Shown here one piece after another: positions 1-11,390 of a stretch of 64,000 nt of DNA (position 1 is its first letter; every line of letters begins with the position of its first letter). The notes under the pieces were generated by a model that saw nothing but the letters and a program-made list of their open reading frames with translations, was not told the DNA's origin and did no database searches. The stretch is from Sipunculus nudus. Lineage: Eukaryota; Annelida; Sipuncula; Golfingiida; Sipunculidae. The stretch spans positions 65,508,800 through 65,572,799 of the forward strand of contig CM049314.1 in NCBI GenBank assembly GCA_026874595.1. Reading direction: 5' to 3'. Position numbers and translations under genes: made by a program.

Positions 1-189
1 GGTTTAACTCTTAAGTATCAAAAAGACTTGCGTAGGTCCATCTAGAAAAAAAAAGTGTTTACCAGAATACAAATAAAGAACGAACTGATCAACCCATATA
101 AGCCTTCCCGTCCTGCGTGGGGAGGCTTAATAGTAGGTGAATTTTTTAAAAGCGTCAAGTGTTCTCTGTTTTGACAAAGAAACAGGGAT

Positions 190-381
190 CTAAGTTAGTT
201 CATAAGCACGGTATTGTAAACATATGTATACGTGTAAGGCGACAGTGAATGCCACCGTTCTTGTCAGCTTATTTTTCTTCAATATTTCGATTGTCCCGAC
301 TTTGTATCTGTAAACCCCTAACAGACCTATCATTATCATTGAAAGAAGCGTAATTGTGCATGGAGCAAAGAATGTAAACAA
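190..381 (-). other. Hydrophobic open frame, unrecognised; possible receptor-like relic
   Basis: A 63-codon frame encodes a hydrophobic segment (around FFAPCTITLLSMIMIG) followed by a basic stretch and a second hydrophobic segment. The arrangement loosely recalls helices 5 and 6 of a rhodopsin-like receptor. There is no ATG start and no clear splice-site pair, and the frame is short, so this may be chance. I do not assign a function. Confidence 0.15.
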
Positions 382-657
382 ATAAACAACGCTTCGGTGT
401 TATTTTTTTTGGTCGTCCCTCAAACTACACTTCCCATGTTAATCTGCATACACACAAAATCAATTACTTTGAGACCTATTGGGTACATTGGAGACATGCT
501 GGTGACTGGATCGAAAGGTCTCGCGTCTTATCAGAATCCCGCGAGATCATGGTCTTAAATGGTCTATGGAACACACCATAATCCCAATTAGTTTCAAAAC
601 GTATCTTTACGCTAAATAATGTATAGGCATTACAGACTGAGGCGCCGATGTTACTTA

Positions 658-945
658 TTATATATTCACTAATACCAGTTTATTTATTTCATAAAAAATG
701 AATAAATCTGATGTATTCTGGTCCCATGGTGCCTGAATGATCATAGAACGGTTAAAGCAGTCTTGAAAATAGACTGGTTCCCGATCCCAACTTATAAAAA
801 AAGGATGCAAAATTGAAGCGCCGACAGCCAAAATTATTAGGCAGAGAATACGTCCTTTAAACTGTTCCGTTAACCCACAAGGAAACAGAGCTATTCGTTG
901 GCAAGTGATATTATACCTCTTCACACCTACCCCGCGTGAAACCAT
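658..945 (-). other. Open frame with weak glucose-transporter-like first-helix pattern
   Basis: A 95-codon frame contains a hydrophobic helix (around LCLIILAVGASIL) and then a stretch ending in YFQDCFNRS. The order helix, then aromatic-Q-x-x-x-N-x-S loosely resembles the first helix and following loop of SLC2-type sugar transporters. The glycines and the YGYN-type motif expected there are missing and no neighbouring exons are visible. It could be a decayed exon or chance. Confidence 0.15.
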
Positions 946-3900
946 GGCAACAATTCTGTGATTACGAGACTCTCTCGAGACTTAAGAGAGCTCTGGCTAT
1001 GACGGTAATTCCAGACCGCCCGCAGCTGTTTCTCCTCTTCTTTTAGAACCATGTAATTACCCTGATAATAGCTATAAATAACGCGAACCCGGCTCTTCCC
1101 AGTGTAATGAATCTAGCGCGGAGCAGATATTGATAAAATCTAATACATCAGCATCAGAATAAGTGTCTCACTCAAGAACCCTCGGAGCTAGGAGATGAAG
1201 CGCGGAAAACATAACTCGCAACCTACGTGACACAAGCGTTATATAACTTCATTAAAACAATTGTATATAATGACAAAGTAGCAGGGTTCTTAGCCTTAAT
1301 GGGATTTAATAAGACAGGAAATATTGATTTGACGCATAAAAGAATAAATATATATGAAAATTGACAGTACTTTATCTATTACGCCTGAGGTTTACGGGAG
1401 TGACTGACTCTTGTCTAAACGCTTTGTATCTATGGAAGAGGCTATCGGGGTTGCCATGGCTAACTAATTGGTTACCATGACATGTACATCCATTGAACGT
1501 AAAACAGTATTTTGCTGTGAATGAAATTAAGATTGCATGACCAATCTGTTTATTTACGGCGATTATGTATAGACCATTCCCATAATCCTGTTCACTCAGT
1601 GTTTGCTTTAATCCTTTGAAAAACACTCAACCTTAACTCGCTTGGTATGAAGATATTTTAAAAATGTATAATTTTGATCACAAAGGAGTTTGTAAAGTGG
1701 ACTAATGTCGGAACGTTGTCCGTTTAAAACAAACGAGATTATGTGACTGTTATATCAAGGATATTTATTAATATGTAGTAAGTACTGGGATCCAAGGGAG
1801 CTGCACGCGTGCCGCAATCCCCGTGTAACTCCCTCTTATTAAAGCTCCTTGGTAATATGTTGTATAAAAAAGTGTTTATCAGTACATTATAGGTTTGTTT
1901 TTCATTCTGTTACATGTTTGTGTTGTGTCTCTAGCACGGCTGATTTTCCTAAACTTACTTTTGTCAGAATAATAGTCAAAGTCATACTTGACAAATCTTA
2001 AATTGATATTTATCTTTACCTAATTCTGAGTGTCATGACCTTGGGGTAAGCGATTTCCTTTGCGATCACTGCGTGATTTCAGACCTCAAGATCTGACCAT
2101 ATATTTGACGGCAGGATGTATAAACAAATGATCTAGAATAAATTAGGCTTTCTTACACAATTGGTGTGCATCCGGTCTGTCCATAATACGTGACATCAGT
2201 CACTTTTAATGGAGGTAACGGCCTGCTACCTTAACTTAATATGTATTTCTGCATTTCCCATGTCGGTTTCAGATCGGGGGATAGCGGGACGACACACCAT
2301 TATGATGGCGTTATCCTTATTCGGTGTACCCCATCTGCTGGGCCTCGGTGGATAATTATTACCAAGGCTTCGCTGTAACCACAAGAACCCCGAAAAACGA
2401 AATCGTTTCTGCATAAAGCACGGCCGTAAGCCATAGCCTTCCCATTTATCCTGCAGAGCGCTCACCCAAGGATTCACCGCCTTCGGTCGGAGTCCTTTGC
2501 GATATCCCGCGACCACGGACAAAGTACCCCCGAACTAACATAAGTATATGAATTACGGTCTATTTGGACATAGTTTCAGTTTTTTTCATCAGTATGACCT
2601 TCAGTCTTGCTTTAGGAGCACATATCCCGAAAGCTAAAAAAATTTCACTCCAATGTTGTGTATGAAAAAAAAAAATTCTTAGAATGTTTGATATTTTTAT
2701 AGATATAAAATAACTCGTATAACTATAAACCAATATTTATTCGGCAATTAATGGTTTAAAACATTTCATCTCAACATATGTATAGGTGTACACATATGCT
2801 CATATGTTTTTGGCAGATCCTTCAAAGAAATCCGTTTATAGATTAGATTAAAAAAAATTATTAATTTAAAATCCAACCTGAAATACCCTGAAAAATCCTA
2901 TATAATTATCACCCTAAATATAAAGTCTAGGGTTTAACCAATATTTTAACGGATTATGTGGCTCAGGAGAGAAGCAACGAAGGTCGTGCATTCAAATCTC
3001 AGCCGATGAGCGGGGAGATTTTCACGGTCGGTCTCCATCCAAGGTGAGCGCTCTGCAGACTTTATGGAAAGGCAGTGTCCTACAGCCGTGTTTCACTCAC
3101 GGTTTAACATTACATGGCATTGTTTTCCCAAAAAGGAAATAGAAGAGTAAGCGCTGAATACCCTTAAAAAGAGCTGGATATAACCCATCATGATGCATTT
3201 TAATGCACCGATATATTTATTTTTGTTTTAAATTTTTTTACACTATCTAATTGGTAATCCCTTAACTTAGCCCCTCCCCTCCCCCCTCATCTGCGTCCCC
3301 TATTCTAAAATTCTATATCCCCTGTGAATATAGCCTTAAATATTTAGTAAATTTCTTAGATAAAAATTTCAAAATCATGCATGAATATATAAGTTTCACG
3401 AAAAATTCCCTTCTCTTATTTTTTTAAGTCTATGGTTAATAATAAAATGTGTTAATAATATCCCATATTAAAGATCTTGTCTTCCCGAAAATGTGTGAAA
3501 CATAGACTGTTGCCATGACGATTAAACGTCGACTTCACAGGCCTGAACAAAAACAGCGTGCTACGCGTAATAAAGTTAAAGGACGCCATTTGACATTTCC
3601 AGTTTAATCAGAGTTAGCGGACACATTTTGCTGTGACAAATGACTACTGGAACTGAAAGAGGAGAACAGCTCTTTAGGGTAAGAGGAAGTAAAGATCTAT
3701 CACCGTAATTACTACCAGCTATTTATTCCCCGGTGGTGTCAGTCGGTGCATGCGATTTCGCCATAAATTCCTGCAATAAGTCGGCCCATTTCAGCATATT
3801 AAATTAGGGCAGTGGTCGCAGGTATACTTTGCTCGACTTGAACCCGTCTTTGCTGGCAACGGCATAAAAGGGCTTCTTGATGTTACACATGTAAAACAAA

Positions 3901-4827
3901 ATCTTAAAAATGCCATGCCTATGGCACAACAGTAAATGCATCCAGAAGATATGGAAGGAAGTGTCCTTTTTTAAAAAGATCATCTGATGCAGGTATATTG
4001 TAGAATTCTCTAGATGAGCAATTCTTGCTTGAGGTTTAGTCTATATTTTTCACACAAGTCGAAAATTACAGTCTGTTATGGAAACAAAGATGCGTAGCAG
4101 TGCGACCTCTGGCGGAGTTTGCTCGAACCAGGTGAATGGCTGAATTATCTTTGCTCAAGTCTAGCATAATTCCCGAATATGTCTGCAGAGCCGTTTTTAT
4201 ATCCATTAGGTATATTTTATTCACATTTTGTGTGTAAAGTAAAAGTTTGCGTGCATACAAAATGTATTCCCCCGCAAAATGACAAAAGCAGAATTGCTTA
4301 AAAACATTTAGTATTGTCGCGTGTATAATAACGGTATATTTTATCAGCAACTTTTATTAGTCTATGAACCCTATCATATTCTAACCTTCCTACCATTTGG
4401 ACTTGAACGAGTTTGTTTAGATGTGTCTCCTGTTTATTAAGGCGTGGTCTCGATGCATTGCGACACACATACGAAAAGGTCTAGTTGACTGGCATTCACC
4501 ATACATCAAACGGTTTACAAAGGTAGGTTATATTTAAATGTGTTTATTGAATTGCGGTTTCAAATGACTAACTTAAAAGGGCCGCATGCACTGGTGTACA
4601 CTTCTAAATATGGACGCAATTTAGAAAGAAAATGTCCAAAAAGCAAGTCTGTAACATTTGTCTGGCTGTATGAATATTTGCATTGTATATTACCAATTGT
4701 CTAGAATCCTAACTTCTATGTTATACCTATGCTATAGCTGAGTATCGCATTATATCTCCACTACTGAATATTTTTATTGTAAAGTTTATTTTGTATTGGT
4801 TTTGTATTGGTTGCGCATAACCCTGTA
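946..4827. other. Intergenic, no supported gene
   Basis: No exon with convincing splice sites or recognisable protein similarity is visible on either strand. Short open frames here (for example 1372-1626, 2226-2522 and 4066-4350 on the minus strand) have no motif I recognise. The stretch near 2960-3130 is somewhat GC-richer and faintly tRNA-like, but too degenerate to call. Confidence 0.5.
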
Positions 4828-4890
4828 TATAGAGTGCAACCTCTCCTAGTGGACACCTCCTTTAAGTGGGCACCTCTATATAATGGGACT
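4828..4890. repeat. Short direct repeat, AGTGGACACCTC-type
   Basis: Two adjacent copies of an AGTGGACACCTC-like unit (the second reads AAGTGGGCACCTC) are followed by an ATAATGG tail. It looks like a fragment of a dispersed repeat; nothing coding overlaps it. Confidence 0.4.
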
Positions 4891-5151
4891 TTTTTACAAT
4901 GCATCGTTTCCTTCTTAATATTGTCCTGTACCCCCGTGGTTTGTCTTTGATCTATTCAGCGTGTCATGAAAGGCGTTATAACAAAGAGTGGAAAATCTAT
5001 GATGTTCCTATGAACCAAGTGATGTTAGCAACCAGTGACGTCAGCAAACAATTTTGAGTCGTTCATATTTGGGTTTTAAGCTGATAATGCAGTTTTTTAT
5101 TATAACGCGGGGTTAATAGAAAGCACATAGTTACTGAAAATACTCCACTAA

Positions 5152-5165
5152 GGGGGGGGGGGGGG
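5152..5165. repeat. Homopolymer G14
   Basis: Fourteen consecutive G bases lie in otherwise AT-rich sequence. No gene is visible in the surrounding 4891-6240 stretch. Confidence 0.95.
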
Positions 5166-6257
5166 CAGCTGCTTATTGCCTTTAAACGTGGCCTCCGCCG
5201 CGAATTTCTGACAGTCATATTCGTTCTCAGAACTGATTAGAGTTCGAAATAGCCCTACGCCCTAAAAATTTGCATTTTCCGTAAGGCCTCATAAATGACC
5301 CGCTTGTATGCACGGTAGCCAGTGGGCTATATTCAGAGGAACTGACGTCTAGGGCTATGCAAATTAGTTGAAAGAACCAATGACATGACGTGTCGTCCCT
5401 GTAACCATGGTAACAATTCTAGGAAAGGTGTTTTCCTATTTCTTCTGTCACTTAAATCAGCGTTCCTGCGCTAATGTACACATGGGAGGCTTTTGCCGCA
5501 GAAGTACTTATACAAACGCCTTACACGGCGCCAGATCGGGAACCGCACACGCAGAGTTATGAAGTTGTTGTATACGACGCCGTATCCGTGAAAGTGAAAA
5601 CATGCCTTATATTTTACCATTTTTTTTTGTTCTAACCGCATCAATGTCCATATCAATTCAATATGTTAGAGCATCAATTTGTAACAGGATTTTTAAGATG
5701 CTGTACAAAAAAGGTCGATTTTATTCTTAAATGAAAATATAAAATAGTTTTTCCTCAAATACATTTCAATGCAAGATCATTCCATATATTAAACCATCAA
5801 CTTGTAACAAGGTTTCTTAAATGTTGAATTTGTTTCCCAATAAATTAAGATAATATAGTTCGTGTACAAATACATTTAAATAAAAAAAAAATGTTTAAAC
5901 TTCAACTTCTACTGTATAGCGCCATTTCGGCCCTCTTACAATAGAGAGTTTAGTTCTGCGTCGAATGGTCTCACCATTGCATTAAGGGTACTTAAGGAGT
6001 CGTGTAATCACGGCTACATCTGCTGTTATGATACAATGTAGAGTGTGAAAGTTAAATGACGCATGGGGGACATCTGTAGAATACTCATGCAAAACATGAA
6101 AATGTAATTGAGATATATATATACAGAGTGTGACTTGTGTCTTTTAATTCCCGGAATCTGTCACGCAACACTTACGATGTAAGAAAGACTCGGTTAATAT
6201 TTATGATGTCTATATTGCTATAACCAAGAAGTTATATATGTATACTAGTATATAACA

Positions 6258-6260
<3 letters not shown>

Positions 6261-6296
<36 letters not shown>
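6261..6296. repeat. (TA)n microsatellite
   Basis: An uninterrupted TA tract of about 36 bp directly abuts the 3' end of the minus-strand SINE at 6297. Confidence 0.97.
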
Positions 6297-6298
<2 letters not shown>

Positions 6299-6485
6299 TG
6301 GAAATGGTATACACAGAAAAGTCGGTTCACTGACGGTGGGAATCGAACTCACGATCTTCCCATTTCCGGTTAGGTGCCTTAATCACTTGGCTTCGCCAGA
6401 TTCCCTTCCCCTCTGTGTATTTGCACACTATTATAGGAACCAGCGAAGTGACGTCACGTTAGAGACGTCATAGTCTCACCCACTA
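6297..6485 (-). mobile_element. tRNA-derived SINE (tRNA-Ser/Leu-like head)
   Basis: Read on the minus strand, positions about 6410-6330 carry an A-box-like AAGTGATTAAGGC and a good B box, GAGTTCGATTCCCACC, spaced as in a class-II tRNA. This part is joined to a block at about 6409-6485 containing two TGACGTCA-like sites. The same modules recur at 6556-6672 and 52045-52250. The (TA)n tract lies at the 3' side, as a SINE tail would. Confidence 0.6.
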
Positions 6486-6555
6486 TACATGTGTCGGGGC
6501 GGCGACTTTGCATGCAGCAGGGAGAACTTATGGCCTTATATGGTGTGCTGCATAT

Positions 6556-6672
6556 ATTATATATAGATGTATGAATTAGCCGTGCTGGTTCATTGTTTAC
6601 AGATGGAAGTGGTATACACAGAAAAGTCGGTTCACTGACGGTGGGAATCGAACCCACGATCTTCCGATCCAT
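6556..6672 (-). mobile_element. Second SINE piece, truncated
   Basis: This repeats the 3' half of the SINE at 6297: B-box region GGGTTCGATTCCCACC on the minus strand, then the CACAGAAAAG and GCTGGTTCATTG regions, then a short TA tract. It breaks off at about 6672, before the A box. The 3' part matches the reverse complement of 52143-52250. Confidence 0.55.
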
Positions 6673-9656
6673 AAATATATGTCGTAGGCCGAATGGTTTC
6701 AGGCACGCTAATAAAGCATTACTTAACGAAAAACTAAACTGGTTGACAGAACGTGGTTTATCGCAATAATTTACAAGTGTCATTTACAAAGTTTGCCAGT
6801 ACCTGTGGTGTGTGCTTTCTCACGATCCCTGACTGTCTGAGCACCTAATCAGGAAATCGTATCATGACACTGAACTGAAAACGAGGCAGGCTACTAAAAC
6901 AAAAGAAGGACGGTAAATAACCTGTTTGGAAAACCGCAACCTGTAAACGATTGAAAATGAAAATAAGTATTGTAAAAAGGTTGACCAGGAAAGGAAAACT
7001 GAAACAGATGAATGTAATGACCCCTAGTGGCAAACCGAGACATTAATATATTTTGTGACCGAGGCCAACTGCCACATTCACCCCGCCAGATTTTAAATGT
7101 CGTCCCGACATAATGCATAAAAAGTCACGAGTCAGTGTTAATGTTAATTGTTAATTAAACGTTTCTTAGTCTATATGAACAGAATGTTTATCACTACAGG
7201 CCTATACAATGATCAGTCTTACATGTTTTATGACCACATATCAAACTGAAAATATATCATTAATTATCACAGACACGCAAACAAACACGTACAGCTTAAT
7301 GGGGTTTTTTATTTAGTCAAACATGATATACACGGGTTATATGATTCTGCGGTTTAGAAAACACCCAATCTCCGTGCAGAACCATGCAGGCGCGTGTGGA
7401 CCGCCTCGGAAATGGACATGGTGACGTCACAGTGTCAAGTTCGCGCCTTTGGTCTTTAGTGGGACACATTTCTTGATCAAGTGGTATTACGGTTGAATAA
7501 TCATTCGCTGTAGCGGGGACAGATTCGTCAAAAGTTAAACGTCGAGGAGACACATCCAAGTCAATCGAAGTATTTTTAAGTGGGAATCGGAGGCTTCTAA
7601 TTATGTGTGGTTCAGAGGACGGCCAAAGCTGGAATCTCCCGAATCATTGTCAAAATCACGCTGCTCAGCAGGTATAGCCGAATGCGTTGCATCATACACA
7701 TACATTTCAGATTCGGAATCAGATTGAAGTCTACCATTATGTATTTACTTTCTTCATACTTGGGATGACATATAAGGCAAAGGAGGACTGATATACATGT
7801 GATAACGTTTATATCATGTATGTTACAAGTCACTATAATAATAAACTGTCTGTCTGTCTGTCTACATTCACTGGTAAGCATTCTGTAACAATGGCACGAG
7901 GCCTTGAAAGGGACAAAAGAAGTAGCCGTATGCCACTTTGGAAGGCACCCTTTTGATTAAACAAACATATGATGGTAATCCTAATTACCTCGAAACATTA
8001 AATGATCGTTCCAGAGATGTTATCTTAACCCTCCAAAAAATTACAACTTCCTGTATGTAAAATTACACCATCACAAACCATATAATCAAGGATTGAAGAT
8101 AATACCTGCGTCACCTGGCGGGCTTATAACTAACTGTTTGGTCATATGTACTCAACCTCCGCGCAGGGACAAGGTCTACAGTGCACAGGGAACAATCCCT
8201 GCTGGCAGTCAGGGTCTTCAGCATGTCTCAAATGACATTTGACCCGGTCACGGCCTCACTTGGATGATCAGTAAACATAAACAACATGTAACTCTTGATT
8301 CCTTGGGATCTTATTTCAGCATGGCATAATGGTTAATCCCCAAAGTCATGCTGGTAATCATTTTGCATAATATTGAAAAGACCACAAGTGTCGCTACACT
8401 ATCATCGGGCATTTACATCTTCAACAATATTGGAAGTAGTTCTATCACGCAAACTTTCCAAGGAAGCTCGTGCATAAGTTTCTGTTTATATTTAAAATTC
8501 CGCGTCACAGATATATCACCCCAAATTTACATCATAGGTTGACCAATATACGAAATATGTTTAACGGACAAATACATTTTATTGGTTATATTTGGAATTG
8601 ATGTTGCCGAGGCATACTCTATATATGCTCCCGTTACTTAATTTTCAGTAATTAACGCTTTCAGGCGAAATGGCTCGATTTCGGCCCATAAGCGTGCAGA
8701 GCGCAGGAATGTGTGCATGAGACCTATTCTTGACCTTTCATAGACAGATCTCGTGTGGAGAATGGTACGTACCCTACAGGTTTAGTAAACTTATAAGCAT
8801 GTGGGTTTGTTATGTGTAGGATACAGGGCATCTAGAACAGGGACTGGATCATGATGTGATAGGCTGATGCAGTGTGACGTCACAGACGAATTTAAGAAAT
8901 GACCGAAATCTAGCAATATATGTTATTTTTTATTCTTCCTGGAAAACCTGGGACTGAAAGTGTCAGAAATACTAAACTTTCGATCAGATCTAAATTTTTT
9001 AGTCACGGGGTTTTCCCTGTGCGTTACGTCACTGCCGAATTGACCGTACTCCAAGAGAAGTGCCAATAGCTTTTTAACAAATAACACAACCTCATTTTTT
9101 GTGTGTGGAAAAATAAATAAAACTTTTCCTTCCAGGAACTGGGTCCATAGTTTGCAATATTTATATTAATAAAATGTTTATAGTCAAGTGTGTTAAATTA
9201 TATTATAAAGAGATTTGGAATACGTTTGCTTTCCTTAGGGCCTGGACCCTCTCTTTTCCTCGGCAGGGGGCATTCAAAGGGGGGGGGGTACTCAAAGGAG
9301 CGCACCCCCCCCCCCCCTTTTTAGTCTGCTATTTCATATGCCAGTCAACTACTGGCAAGTGTAATGTTTGTAAACCCACATTTATGTTCGAATTATTTAT
9401 ATATCTCATATTTATACAGGGTAATAAATCAATCAGCTCAAATCCAGCTGGTCTACCTTGGAGCCCTGTGCCATTCATAATTAAAAACATATATTTAACT
9501 AAAATATCAGTACAATACGTTCATAATACCATTGCGAAGAGTATTAAATATAAAAAAAATTATAATTACGTGAATTATAAAACATAAAAGCATATTTAAA
9601 AATTGTATAATATTTATACCTATAATAACAAGCAGAACACTCAAATATCACAGCCA

Positions 9657-9657
<1 letters not shown>
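6673..9657. other. Intergenic, no supported gene
   Basis: Nothing coding is supported. It contains a short (TCTG)n tract at about 7847-7863 and a G10/C13 pair (9279-9288 and 9305-9317) separated by 16 bases that could fold back. The open frame at 9174-9587 runs through those homopolymers and looks like chance. Confidence 0.5.

Positions 9658-9703
<46 letters not shown>
9658..9703. repeat. (AT)n microsatellite
   Basis: An uninterrupted AT tract of about 46 bp. Confidence 0.97.
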
Positions 9704-9705
<2 letters not shown>

Positions 9706-10013
9706 GTGAGATAAAAACAATTATAATATTCTGAAACATTGACAGACTTGGCCATTGCAATATCTGAATAAGCAACATGAAATGAAGTTAATTATTATTC
9801 TTATATGATCAATGAATGCGAAGTAAAACGGGGGCTACATATTCCAGACATTTGGCTTAGCAAATACTAAAGACTTTTTTCAAATACTTACGCTTAAGTA
9901 TAAAAAAGACTACATTTTTACTCAAAGCACTTCGAGTCCCAAGATTTTGGCTTCATTTACAATTCCCTTGTGAACCAGTAATCATTAAGCAAACATATTT
10001 TTACATTTGCATT

Positions 10014-10690
10014 TTAACATGTATAGCGTTGATGTATATTTATCCATCCCAGTTCACTTGCTAGTATTATGGAATTTATACTTCTTCCGTAGTGTTTGGT
10101 TATCATTCGGGCAGCTCTGTTTTGTTTCTTTTGTACCATTTTGTAAGCAGACGATAATGAACAACCCCAGATGCTGAGGGCATAATCAATATATGGGTGA
10201 ATGATTGACGCACTAACCTTGGTCAATGATTGCAGAAAATGAAAGTTTGGTATACAGCAAAGAACTCTATCTTTGGAATATTTTTTTTAAATATATGGTC
10301 TTTAGGATAAATTAACATATTTTATCACGCAAAGTAAATAAGTTTCATTAGAACAAGGTAAAGTTGAATCCAATATTGATTTCTGGAGTTTGTGATCAGC
10401 AATCCTTATGGAATTACCAAGGAGCATTACATTATATAGATTCATTATAATTAGGATTGAGTAGATTTTCGTCACACCAGGTTGTAACTAGATCTGGGGT
10501 ATACGCTGTAAGTCAATCCTAACATCTTCAGTATTTTCCAAAGGCAATATATAGTGACATCATCTACATACGTCACAATACCATCAGTATCTAGCACAGC
10601 ATGAAGATCAATTATGTACATTAAAAACAGAATTGGTTGAAGTTTCGTACCCTGAGAGACACCCTCAGTCACAGCTGCAGGGTTAGATAG
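10014..10690 (-). mobile_element. Decayed non-LTR retrotransposon (LINE) reverse transcriptase
   Basis: The minus strand encodes broken pieces of a LINE reverse transcriptase. At 10672-10472 it reads GVSQGTKLQPILFLMYIIDL, then TYVDDV. This corresponds to the family's GxPQG...GPxLFxxYxxDL block and the YADD catalytic box, here YVDD. At 10226-10014 it reads HPYIDYALSIWGCS, then KKQNRAARMI, the usual C-terminal end of the domain. Between them the frame is interrupted, though NVMLLGNSIRIA-like residues remain. No endonuclease domain or intact frame is visible; it is a relic. The LINE clade is not determined. Confidence 0.7.
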
Positions 10691-11084
10691 AATATTATTG
10701 TATTTTACTTGATTTTACTGTCATGAAAGCCTGGGGCTTGTACTAATGTAGACTAGGGGAAGGCAGACACGTCCAGACCTCTGACATAAAACATACAAAT
10801 CAAAACTCGAAACTAGAAATAGAATATACAGAAAAATTTATTTAAACTCAAATACGTGACCAGATACATGTGCTTTGAAATATAGCTAAGGTGATACAAA
10901 ATATTATACTGAAATATTTACTTAACTGAATATTGTTGATGTTCTGGGGTTGGGGCTAGAGAAACATAGCAGATTAGTGAAATTTATTTTCCACGCTTTT
11001 GCCTCTTCTTGTCCTTCATGCTTGTCCTATTAATGTGTTTTAGTTTTTATCTCCAAATGTAATATTGGCTCTGTTTTAGTTTTC

Positions 11085-11390
11085 ATTGTACCCTGAAGAT
11101 GTCTCCACATGGCATAATTTCGGTTGAGAAATAGTGACCAAATTTTGATAATATTGTGTAGGAGCTGATGAGAATAAATATTCAGATAGAGACTCAAAAC
11201 CAAGCCCAACCAAGGTATGCATGAGAGTAATTACTGACCAAAATTTGAATGAAATCGGATAATATTTAGGAAAGTTATCGCACGAAAACAAAAAAACTGA
11301 CAAACGGACAGACAGACGGCACGACAGACAGACGGACAGACAGAAAAACCCAAATCAATATCCCCCGTTCCGTGGAAGCGGGGAACAATA
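11085..11390. repeat. Dispersed repeat with GACA/GACG-rich end
   Basis: A stretch of about 200 bp (including GAAATCGGATAATATTTAGG) leads into a degenerate GACAGACGGACAGACAG tract at about 11295-11343, then CCCCGTTCCGTGGAAGCGGG, itself a small inverted repeat. This is the layout of an abundant invertebrate interspersed repeat. The overlapping minus-strand open frame has no recognisable product. Confidence 0.45.

Noticed and set aside
2955-3130. Possible tRNA-like SINE head (GTGGCTCAGGAG ... GCATTCAAATCTC)
   Set aside because: The B box is too degenerate and no second copy was found in the window.
9174-9587. 137-codon plus-strand frame
   Set aside because: The frame spans G10 and C13 homopolymers and AT-rich DNA; no motif is present.
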